DNA of 64,000 nt from the NCBI GenBank assembly GCA_018127085.1, contig CM030733.1, forward strand, positions 310,001 through 374,000, written 5' to 3'. This document shows, one piece after another, positions 14,733-27,199 of this stretch (position 1 is its first letter; each line of letters starts with the position of its first letter). Under the pieces are notes generated by a model, which worked only from the letters and a program-made list of their open reading frames with translations, did no database searches and had not been told where the DNA came from. The position numbers and the translations under genes were made by a program. This stretch comes from Pneumocystis sp. 'macacae'. Its lineage: Eukaryota > Ascomycota > Pneumocystomycetes > Pneumocystales > Pneumocystaceae.

Positions 14733-15139
14733 TTATTTGTATCTTACACCGGGGTCATAAAATAGCTTCTATTAAAGTAAATACAGAAACAAAATGAATG
14801 TATCTCTTACGTTCACAAGCTGATAGCATGCTGCTGTATACAAATGATTAGTTACTACTAAAAAAAGCTGGAAAATAATGTATAAAATAGAAAAAACAAC
14901 CAAACAGCATCTTTTCCAGCCTAGATAGCGCGACCCATGCCTACCTCCAAGACCAACCGCAAGAACAGCGCCTAACGATTAAGATAAACCAAAAACAAAT
15001 GCCAAGTTACCAAGAGGATACAATTCTAGCGGCACATTCTTGATACGCGAATACAGGCCCTTGGACCGAAAATGCTTTGTCTAAAGATGCACATCAGAGC
15101 CGCCCCACAAAACATCCTTGTCCTTACATCTGATGCCAT
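14733..15139 (-). CDS. B12D / NDUFA4-like small mitochondrial membrane protein
   Basis: A gene of about 55 codons in five exons, easily missed because no exon is long. The spliced protein begins MASD, continues TKHFRSKGLYSRIKNVPLE, then LYPLGAVLAVGLGAACYQL and ends VNKLFYDPGVRYK. This matches the B12D/MLRQ (NDUFA4-like) family: a short basic N-terminus, the motif V-P-x-E-L-x-P-L, one glycine-rich transmembrane helix, and a K-L-F-x-D-P-x-V-R tail. Members sit in the inner mitochondrial membrane and associate with respiratory complexes. All four introns are GT-AG: one is about 100 bases with a CTAAT-type branch region, the others about 39-45. The conserved tail supports the exon chain strongly. 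Which complex it joins here cannot be told from sequence. Confidence 0.8.
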
Positions 15140-15549
15140 AATTTTTTCACTCGATCTCAAACGAATAATCGTCTCGCCCGGACACCCGTATCCAGACTGG
15201 CTCTGCCGCCAATAAATACTTTTTACAACTGCTTTACAAATACAAGACACCTCTGTCCCCCACACTCAGCACATCTCACTGCTGTCAGGCGCCTCTCCGC
15301 CTCTATCTCTGCCTCTATCTCTACCGCTGACTACCCTACCCTACCCTACTCCAACGCTACCAGCCCTGCCCTAACCCTGCCCTGCCCCAATATACATGTC
15401 CCATGCCCGTCCTCACACATGCCGCCCTCAATACAAAATGCCGCCCCACAGACCCGCTTGCATCCGCCTCGACTCCAAAACACTCCCATATATCCCAGAA
15501 TAGCCCCTCCTGCACGTGACCGTCTACACCCACACCTGTCTGCCAGGCC
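15140..15549. other. Spacer between B12D gene and UTP5, entry into the GC island
   Basis: Between the B12D start and the UTP5 stop, both on the minus strand, so it must contain the B12D promoter. Composition shifts here from mixed to strongly C-rich on the plus strand. At 15335-15400 it has CCCTA/CCCTAA-like runs, including one exact CCCTAA hexamer. No further gene is supportable; long open frames here are a by-product of GC-rich DNA. Confidence 0.6.
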
Positions 15550-17878
15550 CTACTTGTCCCCAGCGCCCCGCCTCTTCTTTGCCGCCTGTCCACCGCTGCT
15601 CTCTGAGCCGTCCTCCGACAGCCCGTCTCCTCCTGTCCCGTCTGTGTCCCCACTCTCTGCCAACTCGCTGCTGTCCCCCGACCCCTCCGTGTCCTCTGTG
15701 CCGTCCTCTATGTCGTCCTCCATGTCGTCCTCCAGCGTCTCATACTCCGACTCCCCCGTCCCGCTGCCCACCGCCTCCTCTTCCCCCGACTCCCCGTCTC
15801 CTGCGTCCTCCACTGCATCCTCCACTGCCCCCTCGCTTTCTCCCTCCACATACTCCTCCGACCCCGACTCGCTCTCCACCACACACTCTCTCCTCAGCCT
15901 CATCTGTGCATTTATCATCTCCAGCCGCCCGTGCAGCGCAAGCAGCCTCGGCAGCGCAGAGGCGCGCCGCTGCAGAGCCATCTGCAGTGACGACAGACTT
16001 TTCATCAGCCCCGGCAACTGTCTCCTTCAGCACCCCCAAACACCCTTGCTCCATACCGCCACAAGCTGTCCCCCGTGCACAACAACCGTCCACCGGATCC
16101 ACGTGTTCAGCACCCCCGCCTTCCGTCCCCTGCACAGCCCCTCTCCAATCCGCTCCAGCAGCACCACTGCCTGCTCCGCCGACAGCCGCCTCACTGTCCC
16201 CAGCACTGTCTCCGAGTCTCCACAGCTCAGGCACGAGTCCAGCTGCCCCCTGTCGTTCAGCTGCAGTGCCTGGACAAGCACCGATGCCAGCGAGCCCGCT
16301 GTCGGCACCTCTACCGCGTCCTCCCTCACCTCCAGCGCCTCCAGCCGCTCCTCAAGCGTCTTCTCCGTCCTGTCTCTCTGCTGCTCCGCCTCTCCGCGCC
16401 CCTCCGCCCGCAGCCTCTTCCGCACTGCGTCGTCCGCTGTGTCGCTGCTCTCCGCCCCATCCACCTCGTCTCCGCCCACCACCGCTGCATTCGCCTCGCT
16501 GTATCCCCCCGTCCTGCCCTAACCCTGCTCAGCCTGCCCTAGCCAACACTCCTGGCCAGCCCCAGCCCCAGCCCTGCCCGCCAATAGCCCTAACCCTGAC
16601 TAATAGCATCAACCCTAACCCTAACCCTCCCCACCTGCCCGCTAACTGCCCACGCATCCGCCTCGCCCTTCCAACCCTAACCCTCCGTCCAGCACGCACT
16701 GCCCTAACCCCAACCCTGCCCACTCTTTCCCTGCCCTACCCTAGCCGTGCTCACACCTGCTCGCCCTAACCCTAGCCCGGCCCTCACCGCACACCAACCC
16801 TACCCTGCATGCCAGCCTAGCCCCAACAACCCAGCCGCCCCCGCCTGGCCCGGCACACCTACCTCTGCACACACACGCGGCCCCCCCGCCCCCACAACCT
16901 CGACCTCGACCTCGCCCTCCCGCAGCACACCCCCCTCCAGACACACTGCACGCCCAAATCCAAGCCCCGCCCCCACCACCACCGCCACCACCACCCACCC
17001 ATCCTCGACACATGCATCGACAATCTCCCCCGCCGCCCACACCCGCAGCACCGCCTTCTGCGGCCGCCCCCCCGGCACCTCCTGGAACACCTCCACCCGC
17101 CCCTCCGCCGTCACCACGGCAACGGCGAACCCGTGTGTTCCGTCTGCCACACACGGCACTGCAACAATCCGCCGCGCCCCTCCCGCAGCAAGCAGCGCCT
17201 GTCCGTCCGCCCCCAGCACACTCACAAACCGTTCGTCTGCCGCCCCACACCCCACACGTCGGCCCTCTGCTCCCTGCCAGACCGCCAGCGCATCCACCGG
17301 ACACACATGTGTCCCCACACACTCCCACCCCGCCCCCCGCCCCGGACACACATAGATGCTGTCCGACACAGCAACCACCTCGTCCCCGCTGCACGCCACC
17401 GCACACAGAGCCTCGCTGCACACTGTCCACGCACTGCCGTCAGCCTGCCCGCACTGCACACCTACCCCACAGCCTTCCCTGCCTCCCAGACAACTGCCCG
17501 CCCATCCGCCCCGACACTCCATGCCCGCCCGTCCCCTGCAAACGCCACGCCGCCCACCGCCGCGCTGTGTCCGCCACCAAGCCTTGCCACCACCCGGTCC
17601 TCCGCCGCCGAGAAGACAAGAATGTCGCCTGTCGACAGCCCAATCCACAGCGCCTGTCCGTCCCACGCAAGGCTTGTGCACCCAACGCCTCTGTCCAGCA
17701 CAATGCCTGCCTGCTCTGTCCCCCGCCCCGTCTCGACAACCCGCACCCGCGTCCCCCCCACTCCACACTGTGCCGCTGCAAAGACTGCCCCGCGGCTCCC
17801 AAACGCACTCACAAGGCCTGCGCGCTGCTGCGCCGCAGTCCCGACCTGCTGCGCACGCCGGCCTGTCCTGCGCACCAT
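15550..17878 (-). CDS. UTP5: Utp5/WDR43, small-subunit processome (t-Utp) WD40 protein
   Basis: A nucleolar protein needed for 18S rRNA maturation and, in the t-Utp subcomplex, linked to rDNA transcription. Four exons (17466-17878, 16804-17433, 16057-16498, 15550-16017) add to about 650 codons. The propeller part reads GHSAAVGGVAFAGDG, AWSVGADGRAVVWEAGKAVG and similar. The C-terminal Utp12 domain gives SLASVLVQALQLNDRGQLDS, VVLLERIGEGLCR, then SLQMALQRRASALPRLLALH and GRLEMINAQMRL. An acidic tail ends with a basic KKRRGAGDK. Codons end almost always in G or C, and Ala, Gly, Val and Arg are inflated, unlike the genes outside the island. Introns 1 and 3 are 32 and 39 bases with GCTGA-type branch sites; intron 2 is 305 bases and full of TTAGGG. 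Start codon lies 63 bases from that of BDF1. Family call is firm. Confidence 0.85.
16499..16803 (-). repeat. UTP5 intron 2 with interstitial telomere-like TTAGGG motifs
   Basis: The plus strand shows seven exact CCCTAA hexamers plus CCCTAC and CCCTAG variants in about 300 bases; once the exact hexamer occurs twice in a row. On the transcribed UTP5 strand these are TTAGGG, the usual telomere repeat of many fungi. Donor GTAGGG and acceptor ATACAG join exons in the same phase (GG + C), so it reads as an intron. Most introns in this contig are 32-50 bases, so this one is six to nine times the norm. Confidence 0.75.
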
Positions 17879-17941
17879 GCGGTGCCCGCGCCGCCCGCAA
17901 CCCTAACCACGCCTTGGGCGGCCGCGGTGCTCCGCACACCG
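17879..17941. promoter_or_regulatory. 63-base divergent promoter of UTP5 and BDF1
   Basis: All regulatory DNA and both 5' leaders of two essential-type genes must fit in or overlap these 63 bases. The segment is very GC-rich and includes an AACCCTAACCA telo-box-like element near its centre-left and a GGCGGCCGCGG core. In fission yeast a TTAGGG-binding factor acts at some promoters; relevance here is inference. Confidence 0.6.
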
Positions 17942-19650
17942 ATGGCCGACAGCACAGTCTGTGCCGCGGCAAGCTCCGCGGCAGCAGAGACGGCTCTCGA
18001 CCAGACGTGGAAGGGGCCGGCGTCCGGGGCACCGGCGGAGGGCGGAGAGGCGGCGCTGACGCCGCCATACTCAAGCGATGCGTCGCAGGGCAAGAGCGGG
18101 GGGAAGCGGGAGCGGGAGGCGGGGATGACGAAGGAGCAGTACCGGTATGCAGGATCAGTGGTGCGGCAGCTGCGGAAGAACCGGGACGCCCGGCCGTTCA
18201 ACCAGCCAGTGGACCCAGTAAAGCTGAACATCCCGACATACCCAACAGTGATTGCACGGCCGATGGATCTGGGGACAGTCGAGAAGAAGATTGCAGGGCG
18301 GGAGTATGGGACGGTCGATGCGTTCCGGGAGGACGTCGAGCTGGTCTTCAGCAACTGCTTCCGGTTCAACGGGACAGAGAGCGCAATCTCGGGGATGGCG
18401 CGGAACCTGCAGGAGATCTTTGAGCGGCAGATGGAGCAGATGCCGGGGGCGGACTATGTGGAGACAAAGGGGACAAAGATGCGGAAGAAGACAGAGACGG
18501 GGGTCCGGGCAGGAGGCGTGGCAGACCGGCCACGGCGGGAGATCCACCCGCCGCCGCCGCGGGACCTGCCGTACAACGAGGCGAAGCCGCACCGGCGGAA
18601 AAACGCGGCGCAGCTGCAGTTCTGCCGAAACGTGATCAAGGAGCTGCAGAAGAAGACGCACGAGAGCTATGCGTTTCCGTTCTACCACCCAGTGGGTATG
18701 TAGAGGGCAGGGGAGGCAGTGTTTATGTGTGAAGATGCGGTGGCACTGAATATCCCGGACTACTACAAGATTGTGAAGCACCCGATGGACATGTCGACGA
18801 TCCAGGGGAAGCTGAACAATGTGTACAGCACGGCAGAGGAGTTTGAGAGCGATGTGCGGCAGATGTTCCGGAACTGCTACAAGTTCAACCCGGTGGGGAC
18901 GCCGGTGTACAACATGGGGAAGCGGCTGGAGGCGGTTTTTGACAAGAAGTGGCAGGAGAGGCCGGTGGACCAGCACACATATACGTCGTCGTCGGAGACG
19001 GGGTCGGAGGAGGGAGACGAGGGCATTGCGCTGCTGGAGAAGCAGCTGGCGATGATGTCGGACCAGCTGAACGCGATGCGGAACAAGCGGGCGGGGGTGA
19101 AGACGAAGAAGAGCAAGCCGAAGCGGGGGAAGAAGGGGTACCGGGAGGAGGAGCACCTGCGGGTGCTGTCGTTTGACCAGCGGTCGGAGCTTGCGCAGAA
19201 GATCAATCTGCTGACGGGGAGCAAGCTGGACACGGTGCTGCGGATCATGAAGGAGTCGATGCCGGAGCTGGAGGAGGTAGGGAGGGGGTGTGGGGCGTGC
19301 TGACGGGGCAGCAAACGGATGAGATTGAGCTGGACATTGACTCGATGACGCCGCGGACACAGAGCCGGCTGTGGAACTTTGTGATTCTGAACCAGCTGCC
19401 GAACACGCCTATTGGGCCCAAGGCGAAGCCGATTGCGCCCAAGAAGAGCCGGACGGTGCTGTCGGAGGCAGAGCAGCTGCGGCAGATCCGGCAGCTGGAG
19501 CAGCAGCTGTCGAGGTTTGAGGAGCGGGGGAATGGTGTGTGTGGGGGAGTGTGGGGCGTGCTGACAGGGGCAGGCAACAAGTATGTGTCGAGCCGCTCGG
19601 GGAGCGACGAGTCGTCGTCGGAGAGCGAGTCAAGCAGTGCCGAGGACTAG
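17942..19650 (+). CDS. BDF1: BET-family double bromodomain protein (Bdf1-like)
   Basis: Reads acetylated histones and links them to TFIID and general transcription. Four exons (17942-18695, 18735-19276, 19312-19534, 19574-19650) give about 531 residues. Bromodomain 1 at about 65-165 includes PFNQPVDPVKLNIPTYPTVI and ARPMDLGTVEKKI, with the acetyl-lysine asparagine in NCFRFNG. Bromodomain 2 at about 220-320 has YAFPFYHPVDAVALNIPDYY, KHPMDMSTIQGKLNN and NCYKFNP. A basic stretch and the extraterminal NET domain follow (LSFDQRSELAQKINLL, EIELDIDSMTPRTQSRLWNF), then a serine/acidic tail. Start ATG at 17942 begins MADSTVCAAASSAAAE. Introns are 39, 35 and 39 bases, GC-rich, and introns 2 and 3 share a 17-base identical core. 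Codon use is GC-ending throughout. Bdf1 versus Bdf2 cannot be settled from sequence alone. Confidence 0.9.
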
Positions 19651-20719
19651 CAGGGACAGGGACGGGCAGGCGGGTTGCTGGAGGAGCAGGGTCCTGGTTT
19701 TTGTGCAGCCCTGGTCCGGACCAGGGCTGCAGGGGCGCAGGGGTGTTCTGTTGGGCCGGTGTCGGGGCATGGTTCATGGAGTGGCTGTATTTACGCAGAT
19801 GTTATGTATGGGATATGTGCTGTCAAACAGACAGTCATTTGTATATATTTTACGAGGCGTTGAGTAAAATGTTTGTAGTTGGAGCCTTTTTAAGTGTTTG
19901 TTTGTACATAAGTTGCTGAATACAAGATCAAGTAGAGCAGACGGCAGGGGTTGGGTGCAGGGCACGGCTCTGGGCGGGCTGGGCTGGGTGTGTCTGCATG
20001 TTGGCAGTGGAGTCCTGGTCGAGATCTGGTCGAGATTTATATAGTTTCGTGCCGGCCCAACACGCCCGAGCATTGCTCAAGAAACACGATGAGGCTGTCA
20101 AAAGGTAAACAGGGGCGGCTGTGCAGGGAAGATGCCTAAGGCTGCTGCTGGGAAGAGATGCTGCAGGGGAGCGTCTATAGTTGGCCATTGTGCCGTGAAG
20201 ACCACACAACACAGAACAGCGGGGCGTATAGCAGGCGTATAGCGGGGAGGGAGTGGATTAACGTGTTTAAAACACAGGAAAAGTGTGTGCGGGGGATGCA
20301 TGCTGCAAGTGGGGCCGTCCAGCAGGGCTAGGATGCAGAGAAAATTGCTGCTTGAGCGTGCTTTGGAGAACGTAGAAGCACAGGACTGTTTTTTGGAGAC
20401 ACTTGAATGGGGCTAGATAGGAGCCAAAATGAGCACAGAATGGGCATGGGCTCTGTCTCTGCGTCGGGATGCAGCGTATGCACCAGACGCCTTGGTATAA
20501 ACACGGCCCAGAGGCGGCAGACAGGAATAAAATGCAGCAAGGGATTTGCTTTGAAACACTGAGTCCTGATAAGAGATGGCGGGATGCAGCTGGTCCAGTG
20601 GGCTTTGAAGGGGTGTTGGAGCAGTTTTGAGGCAGCTTCTGGGCAGTTTTGAGTGTCAGCCGTGTTTCAAGCCCAGTGCTTGATGTTTTCTTTGACACCG
20701 ACATTAAAAGCAGTATTGA
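19651..20719. other. GC-rich 1.1-kb spacer between BDF1 and RVB1
   Basis: No gene can be supported here, though a short first exon of RVB1 may lie inside. One candidate is ATG AGG CTG TCA AAA G at about 20089-20104, followed by a GTAAAC donor, whose phase fits the first certain RVB1 exon. The stretch holds a 28-base perfect palindrome near its left end and a few short direct repeats (GCGTATAGC and CTGGTCGAGAT, two copies each). Base composition falls gradually to the right. Confidence 0.5.
19704..19731. repeat. 28-base perfect palindrome just after BDF1
   Basis: Each arm is 14 bases (TGCAGCCCTGGTCC) with no spacer, centred between 19717 and 19718, 54 bases past the BDF1 stop. The transcript would form a GC-rich stem, and the DNA could extrude a cruciform. 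It may be a 3' end or RNA-stability element, a protein site or a recombination substrate; sequence alone does not decide. Confidence 0.8.
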
Positions 20720-22834
<2,115 letters not shown>

Positions 22835-23029
22835 GCAGCTATTGTTTATTTGATTATAATTTGTTTTTGGATTATTGTTTAATATTAAATATATTTAAGA
22901 TATAAAGAAAAATAAAATATGGTGAATAATAAATCCTAGAATTTATGTACAAAAGAATATCAAGTATGCTTAAACCGAATTTTTCCTAATGTATATTTTA
23001 AAAACAATTTTAAGTTATATATAATAATA

Positions 23030-23931
23030 TTACCATATAATTACAAATATAAGAAATATTAAAACAAAAGCAATCAGATACATTATAAATTTATTTGTCG
23101 TTACCCTTTAATAGTCAGATTCCCATTTATATTTATGGATTTTGTTTTAAATGATATAGTATATATCAAAATTTACCTTCGTGCCATTGTTTTTAGTGTT
23201 CGCATTGACCTATCAAGGTAACTGTCCGTTTCAATAAGCTAGATAACAAATTAATTATATTTTTTTCATTATAAATAAAAATACCGTATTTCTTGTCAAG
23301 ATAATTTGTTCTCTTTGATAACCAAGATCTTTTAAGATATTTGCACCAATTTCTTTTGTTTCGTTTGCAACTCGTTCTGCATTCTTTAATCGTTCTGAAC
23401 TCTCTTCAAGCTTTCGTGTTCCTGCAAGAAGTCTATTTCTTTGATCAAGTGATTCCAAATCTTGATTTGATGCAAAGGATTCATCATATTGTTCATATAT
23501 ATGAAGTGATTCCTAATTTTAAATCAGAGAAGCTTACTAATTGCATGGAAATTAACAAATTCTTTTCTTACGCAATTTATTTCATTATGGTAGTTGTTTA
23601 TTCTTGTTTTTTCTTGCAAACGTGACACTAACGGCACATGAAGTACCTCGATCTCCATTTGACCAATCTAGATGTTTTTATTAGCAAAAAAACTATAAAA
23701 AACATTGATTTTTTTACAATTTCTACTGCTTCATCTATAGCACGTTCCGTTGCCTGTAAAGTTATTTTCTTCCGCTCTATTTCCTGATTAATGATTCATA
23801 TAGTTGATTCTTTATTTTAAGTTACCAGATCCGCAACTTCGAAATTCTGCTAAAAGATTACGAATATCCGATAAAACTGTATGAAAATCTTCATAATAGC
23901 GCTCGAGATTACTTGTATATCTCTGGTCCAT
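23030..23931 (-). CDS. VTI1: Vti1 Qb-SNARE
   Basis: Membrane-anchored SNARE for Golgi-endosome-vacuole fusion. Minus-strand exons start MDQRYTSNLERYYEDFH. They continue VLSDIRNLLAEFRSCG, then the SNARE helix: LLAGTRKLEESSERLKNAER and VANETKEIGANILKDLGYQR, and DSYLDRSMRTLKTMARR after an intron. A final exon gives the C-terminal anchor NKFIMYLIAFVLIFLIFVII, then W and stop. The layer-zero glutamine is expected within the helix. The DxSxxxLKxMxRR signature before the anchor is typical of Vti1. Small introns throughout. Head-to-head with DSC3, 205 bases apart. Family call is firm; two N-terminal exon edges are approximate. Confidence 0.9.
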
Positions 23932-24136
23932 GTATTTCTATATGTTTCAAATTATTTGTCCTGAATTATCGTCCGGGGCGATCGTTGTTTAAAAGTTATT
24001 GTAGTTTGTCTTAACAATGGTTGCCAGAGCAACTGTTGCTATGTATAAAACGACATAAATGTTATATAAATATTATTAACTTTAACTTTCTAGAAAAAAC
24101 AATAAAATCTGATAAAATAGATGAAAAATATAAGGA

Positions 24137-24988
24137 ATGGAGGATACAGGCGCACCAGGGCCTTCTTTTACAAAGATACAGTTGATAATTCGTTTTTCGA
24201 ACGGAGATGAAGACATATGGTTGAGCATAGATGAAGAATCAACAGTACGGGAATTGAAGGCTAGGATTCGAGAACTACGACCAGAATCACTTTCTTCGCG
24301 TGGATTAAGGCTTGTTTATCTAGGGAAAATACTTCGTAATGATGCGATACTTTTGGAAGCTTTAAATCGACGGCCTACAGGGCGACCTGAGATATTACTT
24401 CACTGTAGCATTAATGATGAGGTAGAGAGAGACACTAATGAGGAAAGAGATGTATTTATAATTTTAATATGTTATACATATAACTGATTCTTTTTTTATT
24501 TAAAGATACAACATGATTTAAATATTTCATCATTGCCGCTTGGATTTGATCGTTTACGAGAAGTTGGGTTTTCTGAAAGAGAAATTGCACTTTTACGTCA
24601 ACAATTTTTGTTGATTCATGGAAGAGATTCTCGTAATATTGATCCAAGTGTTGCATCAGAGCTAGAAGAGGAATGGATTAATCAAACAGCTTTGGAAAAT
24701 ATTGGACAAGAAGAAGGTATGTAGCATATGGCTATTTTAAAGAATTCGTTTTTGGTTAATATTATGGTTAGAAGGTGCATATGAAGACATGATAATTGGC
24801 ACAAGTATTGGTTTTTTAGGGGTTAGTTTTTAAGTAGATGGAATAATAAATGAAATTAATTATTTTCTATTTAGGGCATCTTTGTACTATTCTTTATTTG
24901 GGAACCAATGATATTTTCAAAGAGAAGACAAATGGCAATCATTGCCGGTATCATAATTAATCTTTTTTTTGGGTTCTTAAGATTATAA
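24137..24988 (+). CDS. DSC3: Dsc3, ubiquitin-like subunit of the Golgi Dsc E3 ligase
   Basis: In fission yeast and filamentous fungi the Dsc complex cleaves the sterol regulator SREBP and handles membrane-protein quality control. Exon 1 gives MEDTGAPGPSFTKIQLIIRF and a ubiquitin-like fold with DIWLSIDEESTVRELKARIR and RGLRLVYLGKILRNDAIL. The next exon has LPLGFDRLREVGFSEREIAL and LRQQFLLIHG, the conserved DUF2407 C-terminal block. Two transmembrane segments close the protein: MIIGTSIGFLG joined to GIFVLFFIWEPM, then QMAIIAGIIINLFFGFLRL. Three introns with clean GT-AG ends sit after EERD, EEG and GFLG. Order of ubiquitin-like domain, F-x-R-L-R block and double anchor is specific for Dsc3. Confidence 0.85.
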
Positions 24989-25142
24989 TATAACTACAAA
25001 AGATATATTTAGAAAAATAGAAATACATGGTCTAGCAATATTTTCTTCTTAATTATTTGCAAACCATTACTACTTTAAACTCTACAAATATAATTCTATA
25101 TTAAATAACTATAGTTCTTTGTTACTATAGGATAACTATTGA

Positions 25143-26160
25143 CTAACATTGTTTATTCATTGACCATGATATTTTTTCTTGTCCATGACGCCTCAAGTCT
25201 AATTGGATAAGATCATATACTGCATCTATATCGAGTGAGATAAAGCATTATACATGACTTTCTACCTTGAATATCTTCATGTATTTTAGTACTTCCCGTG
25301 ACTAATATAACCCATGATAAGAATTTCTCTTCTGGAATTATCTTGAAGTTTCGAAGAGCATACCATAAGCAAGCATTGGATAATGTTTGTGGATCATATA
25401 AAGTGGAAAGTCGATAATCCGATATACTTTTAAATAATTAAGATAAAAAAAAGTCTTTTGAAAACATACGCATCCATAATACAGCAGCGCGCGTACCTCC
25501 CGATGGCTGTATTTACGAGGTATGTTTCTTTCTGAAGTGCAGGATCTGTGGTTTCAGAGTGCCACACAGTCAAAGTTAAATGAAGTGCTTTTGTTAAATA
25601 TGAAAAAGGAAGCATAATTTTTATATCAAATTTAAGAACCCTTAACAAAATAAGCTCTGCATTAACAACAGAGTCCCTTAAAGAGTCATAGAATTCCGAG
25701 GGAAATGTTAATCGTGGTTTGGAAGGGTTGATTATTCTAAACATATTAAATAATAAAAAATAAATTCACAAAACCTACGAATAAGCTGGAACAAGAAATT
25801 CCCGCATGCGTCGAAATTGTTCTGTTGTCTTAGAGGCAAGTGATAGAGATGCAATAGCCAATGTCTATATAAAACATAAATATACATCAAAGAAACATCA
25901 AAAACGTACATAATCATCTATCAAATATAACGGTTCGTCTTGACTTATCTTTTCTAGCCACCGATGGTATTTATGATAATAAATAGAAGCAAGAGTGGTA
26001 GTTTCTTCGGGTCTATATATTTTTAATATTAAATAAATAAAATTTTGATATTCAATTTTTACAAACGTAATATACTTGACAATAGAATAAGAAAAGAATG
26101 TTGAGATATTCTTGAATTCTCTACTTTAGATACTTCTTCGGAAAAGCTTTTTCTTTTCAT
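25143..26160 (-). CDS. Transcription-type cyclin (CTK2 / cyclin K-L-Q-like)
   Basis: Partner for a cyclin-dependent kinase, probably one acting on Pol II. Exons from MKRKSFSEEVSKVENSRISQ lead to the cyclin box: LPEETTTLASIYYHKYHRWL, TLAIASLSLASKTTEQFRRM, then LRDSVVNAELILLRVLKFD, the signature of cyclins C/K/L/Q. A second box-like half includes IGRYARCCIMDA, ISDYRLSTLYDPQTLSNACL and WYALRNFKIIPEEKFLSW. The C-terminus is DLIQLDLRRHGQEKISW and stop at 25143-25145. At least five introns; the one before ISDY uses a GTATGT donor. Strongest resemblance is to CTDK-I beta (Ctk2/Lsc1) and cyclin Q, but I cannot separate these by eye, so no symbol is given. Confidence 0.8.
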
Positions 26161-27199
26161 ATCTATTTAAACATTAAAAATATTTTGAATTTAATCGATA
26201 CTAATTTTTAGAAATTTTATTACTTTTTAAATCTTGAAAAATTAAATAATTCTAACTTAAAGCATATTATTTTTTATTTTTTATTTTTTATTTTTTTATT
26301 ACAAAAATAATAAATGTCATTATATTAATAGAAAGTCTTATTTAAAAATTAGATAAAAATCCAAGCTATTCTTCGAATAAAAGGATATATGGAAATAATT
26401 CATATCTTAAAAGTACTTTTAATGAAATGGTTCAAATACTATTTATAGTTCAAAGATACATTTTTTGAAAATATGATAATTTTTTAGTAATTTTATAAAA
26501 TATGATTTTTTTACTTTAAAACGTGAAAAAAATATTTTACTTAAAAATGTTCTTTGAAAATTAAAAAAACGTTTTTAAATTTAAATATTTTTAGACATAT
26601 ATAAATATATAGATAATTTTAGAAATAAAATTCTATTTTAATCAAAAATACTTCCTTGTTAAAAGTTTTCTAACGATGGTATAAAATAATAATGCAAATA
26701 AATTTAATACAAATCAAGTACTAAATATTTTATATATTATATATTATTATATATATTATTATATATTTTCGATACATTTCGTTAATAGATATTTTATTAA
26801 TTCAAAAAATGCTATTCTTTATACAATTACAGTAAAATAGTAGATATTTTCTAAATTATTTAAATTCGGATTTAAAATATATTAATAAATTATTCGATTT
26901 ATATGTGAAATCCTGTTTATGAATATTATTTAAAGAATACAAATCATTAACATGATCCCAACAATACAAAAGAAATTCAGGGTATTTTATACTATAGCTG
27001 TATAGGGATTGTTATATAGTTTTGCTATACAAATGAGTCGACAGGGATCGCTTAGGGTTCGTATATATAGTTTATAAAAATGTCTGTTTGATAGTTCTTA
27101 TGCATTTATATAAAAATGTTTTTTGTCATGATTAATGTTTTAGAGATTACATTTTTAAATAGGTCATTACGTGAATATGTTTATAAGTTAAATCATTAT
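26161..27199. other. AT-rich 1-kb gap, no gene seen
   Basis: Lies between the cyclin start and the end of the Nudix gene, both on the minus strand, so it should hold the cyclin promoter. It is dominated by A/T runs and short TATATAT-type repeats at about 26730-26770. I see no coding, tRNA or other RNA signal. Confidence 0.6.

Noticed and set aside
15357..17900. Many long overlapping open frames on both strands in the GC island
   Set aside because: GC-rich DNA has few stop codons, so long frames arise by chance. Only the UTP5 chain (minus) and the BDF1 chain (plus, from 17942) match families and splice in phase. Proline-, arginine- or serine-rich alternatives are shadows.
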